Source: CAYYHA01 sp964471535 (GTDB lineage Bacteria > Myxococcota > Myxococcia > SLRQ01). Taken from it: DNA of 37,137 bases. Location of the stretch: assembly GCA_964471535.1 (NCBI GenBank), contig CAYYHA010000015.1, forward strand, positions 1 through 37,137, in the 5' to 3' direction. Positions 16,254-23,691 of the stretch are shown here, piece after piece. Every line of letters begins with the position of its first letter. Positions within the stretch are counted from its first letter, which is position 1. The notes below the pieces were generated by a model. The model searched no databases and was not told the origin of the DNA. It worked only from the letters and a program-made list of their open reading frames with translations. The position numbers and the translations under genes are program-made.

Positions 16254-17957
16254 TCAGCGGGCGGCCTGGGAGCGCGCGGCGGCGAAGGTGCCGGCGACGG
16301 GGTACTCGGTCCCGTCGACCTCGATCTGCCCCTGCCACAGGCCGCTGGACAGCGCCTCGACCGCCAGGTCGCGGTTCTCGTCGACGACTTCGCCCGCGCC
16401 CTCGAGGCGCACGCGGCTTGGCACCGAGCTGGCGAGGTCGTCGAGNNNNNNNNNNACGAGCGTGCCCACGAAGTCGAGGGCGTCCTCGCAGAAGGCCTGG
16501 AGGCTCTGGGTGCTCGGGCGCGCGAAGCCCAGGTCGAAGACGCCGTCGGCCACACCGTCCGAGGCATCGAGCTCGAGGGCGACGTCCGGGCAGCTCACCG
16601 CCCAGTGGAGCACGTCCCCGGTGTCACGCGCACCCGGGGAAAGCTCCGGGTAGACCACCTGCAGGACGAAGAGGTGGAAGAAGCGGGCGTAGGGGATGAA
16701 CCGCTCGTGGGTCTCGAAGGTCACCACGCCATCCTCCACCCGCACCGGGAAGGTGTTCACCAAGGGGCCGATCCAGGTGTTCCGAAGCGCGATGCGCCGC
16801 AGGTCGCAGCCGTCGGTCGCGCTGGCGTCGCAGCCGGCCCGCCAGCGGTAGACGACGGTGTCCCAGGCCTGACGTGCCAGGTAGCTGCCGTCGGGCTGCC
16901 GCTCGATGGTCAGCGTCCCCTCGAAGCTCAAACGCGTCACCACCTGCGCCGCATCGCCAATGTACTCGAAGAGGCGGAGGAAGCGCTCGGGCACGAAGTC
17001 TCGGATGAGCCGATCCACCGCGCGCACCGCCGTGCCCTCGAAGATGCCGAAGTCGTAGCCGACGAGATCCTCGATGCGCTGCACGAGGTAGCGGGCGGGA
17101 TCGTCGGGGTCGTCGAAGATCTCGACCACCGTGCCGAGCAGCGACCCGAAGCGGCCCGGCAGCGCATCGGAGAAGTCGAAGGTGTCGCTGACGTCGTAGG
17201 TCCCGGTGACGTCGAGGTCCCGGGTCGCCATGGTTACCGTGAGGTCGACCTCCTCGCCGGCCGGAAGCGCCACGTCCTCGAGGCAGCCATCGGCGATGGG
17301 GGCGACGGCGTTGTAGCCGAGGGCAATCACCGTCACCCGCGTGTCCCCATCGAGCTCGGGGAAGTACACCTCGTCCGCGACGTCGTTCATCGTGGCGGAG
17401 TAGGCCGCGGTCGGCAGCGGCAGGGTGGAGAGGACATCGCAGGAGGTGCCGCCCTCGTGCACGGTCACCACCACCCGCGAGACCGGGCTCTGGCCCTGTT
17501 CGGGGTAGGCGACCTGAACCCGAAGCGCCGCCGGCGCCTTGTCGCTGGGGACCACCTCGACCTGAGCGATCGCAGGTGCGGCCCCATCCGCCTCCACGCG
17601 GACGGTGAACGCCGTCGTCTCGCCGCCGGCGACCACCTCGACCGACGCCTCGCCCGTGGCGCTGCTGCGTGCCCGGAGGGCGGAGAGGCGTGCGCCGGCC
17701 CCGCGGCCCTCGAGGGTGAAGCGGAGCTCGGCTCCCTCGACCGGCGTGCTGCCCCGGGAGAGGCGCACCGAGAGGGGGCGCACCGCGTAGGGGGCGAGGG
17801 TCAGGGGCTGCGGGGAGAGGATCTCCAGGTGCAGCCCCGAGGCACTGGGGTCGTCGGCCACCGGGGCATTGGGGTCGTAGGCCACCAGGGCGCCGTCGCC
17901 ACAGGCGGCGAGGACCAGAAGGGCGACGAGGGTCAAAAGCGAGGGGGTGCGGCGCAT
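16254..17957 (-). CDS. Large secreted lipoprotein with an N-terminal Ig-like domain
   Basis: A 567-residue lipoprotein; the signal LLTLVALLVLAAC ends in lipobox LAAC. Residues about 45-140 resemble a bacterial Big-1 Ig-like domain (VEGAELRFTLEG, then ATGEASVEVVAGGETTAFTVRV). The rest (about 140-567) has no recognised fold; it is beta-rich, with several Cys (for example GTSCDVL, GCDASATDGCDLRR, FCEDALDF) that may form disulfides. Ten Ns (16446-16455) fall in the C-terminal part; both flanks read in the same frame, so the missing stretch is probably 10 bases or that plus a multiple of three. AAGGAGAAG gives a good ribosome site before ATG 17957. A sigma-54 promoter lies about 50 bases upstream. 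It is probably a surface or periplasmic structural or adhesive protein; function unknown. Confidence 0.75.
   Translation of the reverse strand: MRRTPSLLTLVALLVLAACGDGALVAYDPNAPVADDPSASGLHLEILSPQPLTLAPYAVRPLSVRLSRGSTPVEGAELRFTLEGRGAGARLSALRARSSATGEASVEVVAGGETTAFTVRVEADGAAPAIAQVEVVPSDKAPAALRVQVAYPEQGQSPVSRVVVTVHEGGTSCDVLSTLPLPTAAYSATMNDVADEVYFPELDGDTRVTVIALGYNAVAPIADGCLEDVALPAGEEVDLTVTMATRDLDVTGTYDVSDTFDFSDALPGRFGSLLGTVVEIFDDPDDPARYLVQRIEDLVGYDFGIFEGTAVRAVDRLIRDFVPERFLRLFEYIGDAAQVVTRLSFEGTLTIERQPDGSYLARQAWDTVVYRWRAGCDASATDGCDLRRIALRNTWIGPLVNTFPVRVEDGVVTFETHERFIPYARFFHLFVLQVVYPELSPGARDTGDVLHWAVSCPDVALELDASDGVADGVFDLGFARPSTQSLQAFCEDALDFVGTLXXXXLDDLASSVPSRVRLEGAGEVVDENRDLAVEALSSGLWQGQIEVDGTEYPVAGTFAAARSQAAR
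16446..16455. other. Assembly gap (10 Ns)
   Basis: Ten undetermined bases lie within the Ig-like lipoprotein gene. The reading frame on both sides agrees. The surrounding sequence is GC-rich and shows no repeat, so a sequencing or scaffolding gap is the simplest reading. Confidence 0.95.
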
Positions 17958-18004
17958 GGGCTCTTCTCCTTGCCGGGCGTTGGGAAGGTCTCGCAGCGCG
18001 GAGC

Positions 18005-18020
18005 AGCAACCGGTGTGCCA
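18005..18020 (-). promoter_or_regulatory. Sigma-54 (-24/-12) promoter of the Ig-like lipoprotein gene
   Basis: On the minus strand the site reads TGGCACA-CCGG-TTGCT. GG and GC are separated by exactly 10 bases, and the -24 TGGCAC and -12 TTGC elements match the RpoN consensus (YTGGCACGRNNNTTGCW) at all but one position. Transcription would begin near 17994, giving a leader of about 37 bases that includes the AAGGAGAAG ribosome site of the gene at 17957. This implies control by a bacterial enhancer-binding protein. Confidence 0.65.
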
Positions 18021-18139
18021 AAAGGTGGGAGCAGGTAGGACAGGCTAGAATCTGTAGTCATTTCCGATGCGTTCGTAGGATCTGGTGCCTGTACGGGGGT
18101 TTTGGCGGTCCGCGCGGAGGCCAGGCTGGAGCAGCGGCA

Positions 18140-18170
18140 CTCCACCCCGTGTGGAGCGCGGAGGCTCCAC
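18140..18170. promoter_or_regulatory. Three-part inverted repeat, possible enhancer site
   Basis: CTCCAC (18140-18145), GTGGAG (18151-18156), CTCCAC (18165-18170). The middle arm can pair with either outer arm. The element lies about 130-160 bases upstream of the minus-strand sigma-54 promoter, a usual distance for an enhancer-binding-protein site, and about 200 bases upstream of the plus-strand site at 18356. Confidence 0.35.
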
Positions 18171-18355
18171 CGCGCTGCCCCCTCCTGCCGGGTCGTCCGA
18201 CGGGCCTCGGCCTGCCAAAAAGAGTCACCCCTATGAATCGAGGAGCAGGGTCCCGGCCGACGGCGACAGCCGCTTCGGGGGCAGATGCGGACCTCGAGGG
18301 CCGTTTGCTGCGGTCTGTGTGGGCTGCGGGGCCGTGCCGCGGCCCCAGAGCCGGC

Positions 18356-18371
18356 GTGCACCGTTCTTGCA
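18356..18371 (+). promoter_or_regulatory. Weak sigma-54-like site facing the small-protein/cyclase genes
   Basis: GTGCACC-GTTC-TTGCA has the right -24/-12 spacing and a perfect TTGC, but the -24 pair is TG rather than the nearly invariant GG. It lies about 90 bases before the ATG at 18458. Its weakness makes it a candidate only. Confidence 0.25.
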
Positions 18372-18457
18372 TTCTCTGGAGATGGAATAAGATGGAAAGG
18401 AGAGGCGTCGTTCCTCGCGGGCACCGGGTCACCGGCGCCCGGCCACGTGGAGGCCCC

Positions 18458-18652
18458 ATGCTCGACACCTTCATCATCGAGGAGATCAAGCGGCAGGAAG
18501 AGGAGCGCCGGCGCCGGGAGGAGCAGCAGCGGCGCCAGCCGACGCGCCCCTTGCCGCCCGAGCCGGTGCCAGCCGAGCGTGTGCCTGCGCAGCCCGGGGC
18601 GGAAGAAGAGGACCCGCAGCGCGGCGTCCTCATCATCGACTACTCGGCGTAG
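18458..18652 (+). CDS. Small charged protein of unknown function (64 residues)
   Basis: Begins MLDTFIIEEIKRQEEERRRR and ends RGVLIIDYSA, with a Pro/Glu/Arg-rich middle. The hydrophobic first and last segments around a charged, probably disordered centre resemble short hypothetical proteins I recall from myxobacterial genomes, but I cannot name a family. A GGAGG ribosome site lies 4 bases before ATG 18458. An in-frame ATG at 18391 would add 22 residues without family character. It ends 10 bases before the diguanylate cyclase gene, so the two are probably co-transcribed. There is no signal peptide; the N-terminus could form an amphipathic or coiled-coil helix. Confidence 0.65.
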   Translation: MLDTFIIEEIKRQEEERRRREEQQRRQPTRPLPPEPVPAERVPAQPGAEEEDPQRGVLIIDYSA

Positions 18653-18662
18653 GCAGCGGGCC

Positions 18663-20438
18663 ATGGCGCGCACCATCTACCTTTGGGGCGCCGGCCTACT
18701 GGCCTGGGCAGTGCTGGCTCTCGCGACCCTGCCCGGTCCCTTCGTCAGTCTCGAGCGCGACGGGCTTCCGCTCGCCACGGTGCTCCCCTTCCTTGCCTTT
18801 GGTCTGGTCGCCCGCGGCCTGTCGTTCTCGCTCTATTCGGGCATCAGCGTCAGCCTCGATTCCGCGTATTACATTGCCGCGGTCCTCTGCCTCGGGGTCC
18901 TTCCCGCCGCCTGGCTGGTCGCGATCACCGTCACCGTGGACGCGGCCTGGGAGGTGCTGGAGGCGCGCCTTCGTGGGTGCTCCGCCGCCTCCCTCGCCCG
19001 AGACCTCGGGGAGGTGGTCGCCCGCGGGGCGGTCCCAGCGGCACTGGTCGTTACCGTAGGCCTCGCCTTCGGAGGCGACGCGGGCCTCTCCCTGCGGCCG
19101 GCCGATGAGCACCTGCGCGTCCTGTGGCTCGTACCCAGCCTCGCTGCAGCGCTGATCGTGCCCCACTACGGCCTCCTCGGGCTCGAGCTGTGGCTCGATG
19201 GGGAGCGGCTCGGCGTGCTCCTGCGCCGGGCCCTGGCGCCCGCATTTCTGGCGGAGATGCTCCTGCTGCCCCTCGCCATGGTGGTCGTGCTCGTCTACGA
19301 CCCCGATGATCCCTTTCTCTTCCTCCTCCTCGGTGTCACCTTCGTGCTCATCAACCTGGCCGTGAAGCTGCTGGCCGATGCGACGGCCGCACTGCGCCGG
19401 CGGGTGGACGAGCTGGAGATCCTCGCCGAGATGGGCCGCAGCATCTCGGGCACCCTCGATCTGGCAGAACTCTTGCCCTTGGTCGCGCGGGAGACGTTGA
19501 AGCTCGTCGGATCCTCGAGCCGGTGCATGATCGCCCTCTCGCACCCGGAGACGGAGGCGGTGCACCTGATGGTCTTCGACGAATCGGGTCGGCAGACCCA
19601 TCAGGACGCGATACCCGCGGGCGCGGGGCTGACCGGTCGAGTCATGCAGGGACGCAAGACCCTGTTGCTCGGGGACCTGCAACGCGAGGTGGAAGGGCTG
19701 AGCCTACCCGAGGAGTACAACGACCGGCGCATCCACTCGTGGCTCGGCACGCCGCTTATCGTGCAGGACGAAGTGATCGGAATGCTCAACGTGCAGTCCA
19801 CCGAGCGCCACGCCTACGATGACGAACGAATCCGGGTCTTCGAGACGCTCGCCGCGCAAGCCGCGGTCGCCATCCAGAATGCGCGGCTGTACGAGCTCGC
19901 CACGGTCGATGCGCTGACCGGGCTGTACGTGCGCCGCTACTTCGATCTGCGCCTCCACGAGGAGTGGATGGAGGTCAAGCGCTATGGCGGGGACTTTGCC
20001 GTCCTCTTCCTCGACCTCGACGACTTCAAGGCGCTCAACGATACCCACGGCCACCTGGTAGGCGACGAGGTCTTGCGGCAGGTGGGCCAAGTCATCCGGG
20101 CGTGCATGCGGGAGACCGACATCCCTTGTCGCTACGGGGGCGAGGAGTTTGCCGCAGTGATGCCCCACACCGATCTCGCGGCAGCAGCGGCGGTTGCCGA
20201 GCGCATCCGCCGCGAGGTGGCCTCGCGCACGGTCCCCGCCGAGGTGGGCCCGGTGTCGGTCACCGTCTCCATCGGCGTGGCGGCGGCAGGGGCGAGTCAC
20301 GCCCCCGACGCTCGGACCTTGGTGCGTCGTGCCGACGAGGCGCTGTACCGCGCCAAAGCAAAGGGGAAGAACAGAGTGGAACTCGCTGGCACCATGGCTG
20401 CGCCGGCATCCATCGACGCCGGCACGGCGATGGGCTAA
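18663..20438 (+). CDS. Membrane diguanylate cyclase (7TM-like sensor, GAF, GGDEF)
   Basis: A 591-residue protein likely to make cyclic di-GMP from two GTP. About eight hydrophobic segments (roughly 5-30, 35-55, 66-92, 120-138, 152-172, 190-212, 217-240) form an N-terminal membrane sensor with no named family. A GAF domain spans about 262-410. The GGDEF domain spans about 411-575 with an intact active-site GGEEF at 492-496, the metal/nucleotide residues in FLDLDDFKALND, and an I-site RETD at 483-486, five residues before the active site, which predicts feedback inhibition by c-di-GMP. There is no EAL domain. The start ATG 18663 follows the 64-residue gene by 10 bases and the stop precedes eno by 10. 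Confidence 0.9.
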   Translation: MARTIYLWGAGLLAWAVLALATLPGPFVSLERDGLPLATVLPFLAFGLVARGLSFSLYSGISVSLDSAYYIAAVLCLGVLPAAWLVAITVTVDAAWEVLEARLRGCSAASLARDLGEVVARGAVPAALVVTVGLAFGGDAGLSLRPADEHLRVLWLVPSLAAALIVPHYGLLGLELWLDGERLGVLLRRALAPAFLAEMLLLPLAMVVVLVYDPDDPFLFLLLGVTFVLINLAVKLLADATAALRRRVDELEILAEMGRSISGTLDLAELLPLVARETLKLVGSSSRCMIALSHPETEAVHLMVFDESGRQTHQDAIPAGAGLTGRVMQGRKTLLLGDLQREVEGLSLPEEYNDRRIHSWLGTPLIVQDEVIGMLNVQSTERHAYDDERIRVFETLAAQAAVAIQNARLYELATVDALTGLYVRRYFDLRLHEEWMEVKRYGGDFAVLFLDLDDFKALNDTHGHLVGDEVLRQVGQVIRACMRETDIPCRYGGEEFAAVMPHTDLAAAAAVAERIRREVASRTVPAEVGPVSVTVSIGVAAAGASHAPDARTLVRRADEALYRAKAKGKNRVELAGTMAAPASIDAGTAMG

Positions 20439-20448
20439 AGAGCGCCGC

Positions 20449-21744
20449 ATGAGCGAGATCGTTCACGTTGGCGCACGCGAGATCTTGGATTCCCGAGGCA
20501 ACCCCACCGTCGAGGCAGAGGTGGTCCTGGCCAGCGGTGCCACCGGGCGCGCCGCGGTGCCGTCGGGTGCCTCGACCGGCGCCCACGAGGCGCTCGAGCT
20601 ACGGGATGGGGATGCAAAGCGCTACGGGGGCAAGGGCGTCCTGCGGGCGGTCAACCACGTGCGCGAGCGGATCGCCGCCGAGCTTGCCGGCGTGGAGGCG
20701 CTGGACCAGGCGGCACTCGATGCCCGGCTCATCGAGCTCGACGGTACACCCAACAAGCGGGAGCTGGGTGCCAATGCGATCCTGGCTGTCTCCATGGCTG
20801 CAGCGCGGGCGGCGGCAGACGAACTCGGGCTTCCGCTCTATGCCTACCTAGGCGGCGCCACCGCGCGTCTCCTCCCGGTGCCACTGATGAACATCCTCAA
20901 CGGTGGCGTCCATGCGGACAACAACGTCGACTTCCAGGAATTCATGATCGTGCCCGGCGGGTTGCCCACCTTCGCCGAGGCGCTACGCACCGGTGCCGAG
21001 GTCTTCCATGCGCTCAAGCAGGTGCTCAAGGACCGTGGCCTTTCCACCTCCGTAGGCGACGAGGGGGGCTTCGCACCCAACCTCGAGTCGAACACGCAGG
21101 CACTCGACCTCATTCTGGAGGCGATCGAGGCGGCGGGGTATCGCGCCGGTGAGGACGTGGCGTTGGCACTCGACGTGGCCTCGACCGAGTTCTACCGAGA
21201 CGGGCGTTACCATCTCGAGGGCGAAGGGCGCACCCTGGACGCGGAGGAGCTCGTCGATCTCTACGCGCAGCTGTGCGAGCGCTATCCCATCGTGTCCATC
21301 GAGGATGGTATGGCCGAGGACGATTGGGTGGGATGGAAGGCGCTCACCGAACGGCTCGGCCCTTCGGTTCAGCTCGTGGGAGACGATCTCTTCGTCACGC
21401 AGATCCCACGGCTGCAGCGCGGGATCGAGGAGAGGGTGGCGAGCAGCATCCTCATCAAGCTCAACCAGGTGGGCTCGGTGACCGAGACGGTGGATGCGGT
21501 GCGCCTGGCACTGCGGAGCGGTTATACGACCGTGATCTCGCACCGCTCCGGTGAGACGGAGGACACCTTCATCGCCGATCTGGCGGTGGGCCTCGAGGCG
21601 GGGCAGATCAAGACGGGCTCGCTCTGCCGCTCCGACCGGGTGGCAAAGTACAACCAGCTGCTCCGAATCGAGGAGCAGCTCGGGGCGCCGCGCTATGCCG
21701 GATGGGCGGTGCTCCGGCAGCGAGCGAGAGACGGCGGCGCTTGA
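20449..21744 (+). CDS. eno: Enolase
   Basis: Glycolytic conversion of 2-phosphoglycerate to phosphoenolpyruvate; also part of the RNA degradosome in some bacteria. The 431-residue enzyme has all family landmarks: VGAREILDSRGNPTVEAEV at the N-terminus, the PSGASTGAHEALELRDGD loop, VPLMNILNGGVHADNNVDFQEFM, the metal Asp in LALDVASTEFY and SIEDGMAEDDW, GDDLFVT, the catalytic lysine in ILIKLNQVGSVTET, and SHRSGETEDTFIADLAVG. It sits 10 bases after the cyclase stop with only a weak ribosome site, so it probably shares that transcript. Coupling of a central glycolytic gene to a c-di-GMP enzyme is unusual but may be incidental. Confidence 0.97.
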   Translation: MSEIVHVGAREILDSRGNPTVEAEVVLASGATGRAAVPSGASTGAHEALELRDGDAKRYGGKGVLRAVNHVRERIAAELAGVEALDQAALDARLIELDGTPNKRELGANAILAVSMAAARAAADELGLPLYAYLGGATARLLPVPLMNILNGGVHADNNVDFQEFMIVPGGLPTFAEALRTGAEVFHALKQVLKDRGLSTSVGDEGGFAPNLESNTQALDLILEAIEAAGYRAGEDVALALDVASTEFYRDGRYHLEGEGRTLDAEELVDLYAQLCERYPIVSIEDGMAEDDWVGWKALTERLGPSVQLVGDDLFVTQIPRLQRGIEERVASSILIKLNQVGSVTETVDAVRLALRSGYTTVISHRSGETEDTFIADLAVGLEAGQIKTGSLCRSDRVAKYNQLLRIEEQLGAPRYAGWAVLRQRARDGGA

Positions 21745-21805
21745 GCGGCCCGGCGGGACGCGGAAGATGCCGGCCCCGCCGCTTCGACGGAGAGAGCGGC
21801 GACAC

Positions 21806-21826
21806 GGGGCCACGGCGGCCCCTCTT
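21806..21826 (+). terminator. Candidate terminator after eno
   Basis: GGGGCC (21806-21811), a 5-base loop, GGCCCC (21817-21822), then TCTT. A 7-bp stem CGGCGGG/CCCGCCG with a 17-base loop lies just before it at 21751-21781. The T tract is short, so efficiency is uncertain. The position between eno and the amidase gene supports a transcript end. Confidence 0.45.
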
Positions 21827-21917
21827 CGAGGTCACCCTCTCACGGCGGAGCGCACACCCGCGGCCGAAAAGTGGTCATAAGTTTGCGAAGCCGCAGGGCT
21901 CGTGCCAACGTTGGGGC

Positions 21918-23681
21918 ATGCTCCCGCGGGGTCTTTGCATCGCCGTGTGCCTCTTGCTCGTGGCGCCGCCGAGCCGCGCGCCCGGAGCCGATGCGGATGC
22001 TGCCTACGCAGCGGTGCGTGACGACTACCTCGCCTTGAAGGACGATGCGAAGGCGCGCCGCTACCGGCACAACTACCTGCGCATCATCGAGCGCTTCGAG
22101 CGCTTCGTGCGCGCGCACCCAGAGCACGAGAAGGCCCCGAGCGCGCTCTACAACGCCGCGATGCTCGCCTGGGACCTCTACCGCGTCAGCCGTGTCCGAA
22201 GTGACCTGAGGCGCGCCCACGACCTCTTCGTGCGCCTGGCCAACACCTACCCAAAGAGCCCGCTTGCCGACGATGGTCTCTTCTTGGCCGGTCGCCTCCT
22301 CCTCGAACACGGGGGCGACAAGACGCAGGCATGGCGGCACTTTCACGAGGTGGTCGAGCGCTTCCCCCGGGGCGACATGCACACCCGCGCCCTAGAGATG
22401 CGAGGTCGCCTCTCCGATTACGCCCCGCGCGAGCGGCCGGGCGCGGGGGGGAAGGGCGCTCGCGGCGCCTGGCACGGCGCCGGCGGCGATGTGCCGGCGC
22501 ACGTCGAGTGGATCGAGACGTGGGCAAAGGGGCGTCTCGCCCGGGTCGTGGTGCATCTTTCGGCGCAGGCCGCCTATCGCCGGGGGGAGATCCCAGCGCT
22601 GCCCGAGCGGGGTCTTCCGGCGCGCCACTACGTCGACCTACGCCCGGCCATCCTCGGGCCGCAGGCGGCCGCTCCCATCGCGGTGGGCGAGGGGATCCTG
22701 AAGCGCGTTCGCAGTGGGCAGTTCCGGCCGGATACGGTGCGGGTCGTGCTCGAACTCGACGGAGCAGCCACCCTCCGGATCCGACAGGACGCGGATCCCA
22801 GCCGGCTCATCATCGAGGTGGAGGGCGAGGGGGAGGGGGCGGCTCCCGAGGCGGAACTCGATGCGGCGATCGCCCGGTTTAGACGCGACGCGTCGCGGGC
22901 GGCGTCCGGGGCCGCGTCGATGCCCAACCTCTCGCGGGTGAAGGCGCACATGCCCGCACGCCCTGATGTGCCGCTTTCGGTTCAGGCGGGGCTGAAGGTG
23001 CGGAAGATCGTGGTCGACGCAGGGCACGGGGGTCACGATTCGGGCGCAGTGGGCCGGAGCGGCATCGCCGAGAAGGACGTCGCGCTCGACATCGCGCTGC
23101 GGGTAGGGAAGGGGCTCGAGAAGGCGGGCTTCGAGGTGGTCTACACCCGTACCGACGACACCTTCGTGCCCTTGGAGCGGCGCACGGCGCTGGCCAACGA
23201 GGAGAACGCCGATCTCTTCATCTCGATTCACTGCAACGCCCATCCCAAACGCCGCTTTCACGGCGTGTCCACCTACTACTTGGATCTCACCGACGACCGG
23301 TACGGCATGCGGCTGGCGGCACGGGAGAACGCCACGAGCCAGCGCTCGGTGGGGGAGTTGCAACTCATCCTCGCCGACCTGGCGACCAAGGCGAACGTCG
23401 ACGAGTCGATTCGCCTCGCCACGCAGATCCAATCGAAGACGGTGGGAACCCTGGCCCAGCGCTACGACCGGATCAAGGACCTGGGAGTGAAGTACGCGCT
23501 CTTCTATGTCCTCATCGGTGCGAAGATGCCCGCCGTGTTGGTGGAGACCAGCTTCATCTCGAACCCCCTCGAGGAGCGGCGCCTGCGCACCGAGGCCTAT
23601 CGGCAGACGGTCGCCGATGGCGTGGTCGCTGGGGTGAAGGGCTTCATCGAGGAACGGCGCCGCCTCGCGCTCGGCCGTTAG
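21918..23681 (+). CDS. N-acetylmuramoyl-L-alanine amidase (AmiC-like, with TPR-like and AMIN domains)
   Basis: A 587-residue secreted zinc amidase that cleaves the amide between MurNAc and L-Ala in peptidoglycan, usually during cell separation. Layout: signal peptide (about 1-23), a TPR-like helical region (about 27-165, with paired helices such as YNAAMLAWDLYRVSR), an AMIN domain (about 195-305) that would target the septum or envelope, and a C-terminal Amidase_3 domain (about 360-580). Zinc ligands H370 (VDAGHGG), E385 (GIAEKDV) and H438 (SIHCNAHP) and catalytic E543 (VETSFISNP) are all present. The N-terminal helical region is extra compared with E. coli AmiC. Start ATG 21918 gives a clean signal peptide. 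GlnD follows after 10 bases. Confidence 0.9.
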   Translation: MLPRGLCIAVCLLLVAPPSRAPGADADAAYAAVRDDYLALKDDAKARRYRHNYLRIIERFERFVRAHPEHEKAPSALYNAAMLAWDLYRVSRVRSDLRRAHDLFVRLANTYPKSPLADDGLFLAGRLLLEHGGDKTQAWRHFHEVVERFPRGDMHTRALEMRGRLSDYAPRERPGAGGKGARGAWHGAGGDVPAHVEWIETWAKGRLARVVVHLSAQAAYRRGEIPALPERGLPARHYVDLRPAILGPQAAAPIAVGEGILKRVRSGQFRPDTVRVVLELDGAATLRIRQDADPSRLIIEVEGEGEGAAPEAELDAAIARFRRDASRAASGAASMPNLSRVKAHMPARPDVPLSVQAGLKVRKIVVDAGHGGHDSGAVGRSGIAEKDVALDIALRVGKGLEKAGFEVVYTRTDDTFVPLERRTALANEENADLFISIHCNAHPKRRFHGVSTYYLDLTDDRYGMRLAARENATSQRSVGELQLILADLATKANVDESIRLATQIQSKTVGTLAQRYDRIKDLGVKYALFYVLIGAKMPAVLVETSFISNPLEERRLRTEAYRQTVADGVVAGVKGFIEERRRLALGR

Positions 23682-23691
23682 GATCCAGGCC

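Larger units (their letters stand above)
17958..18457. other. Divergent regulatory region, about 500 bases
   Basis: No credible gene lies here. The region separates the minus-strand lipoprotein from the plus-strand small-protein/cyclase/enolase genes. It contains the sigma-54 promoter at 18005-18020, a three-part inverted repeat at 18140-18170 and a weaker sigma-54-like site at 18356-18371, each listed separately. Open frames crossing it are Pro/Arg-rich and lack ribosome sites. Confidence 0.6.

Noticed and set aside
16605..18038. Plus-strand open frame of 477 codons opposite the Ig-like lipoprotein
   Set aside because: The minus-strand product has a signal peptide, lipobox, ribosome site and promoter; the plus-strand one has none and is His/Gly/Arg-rich.
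20449..21744. Functional link between enolase and the c-di-GMP cyclase
   Set aside because: Ten-base spacing suggests co-transcription, but enolase is a housekeeping gene and nothing in the sequence points to a shared role.
21872..21887. GG-N10-GC arrangement (TGGTCAT-AAGT-TTGCG) upstream of the amidase gene, a possible sigma-54 promoter
   Set aside because: GG, GC and TTGC are right, but the CAC of the -24 element is missing; too weak to list as a promoter.
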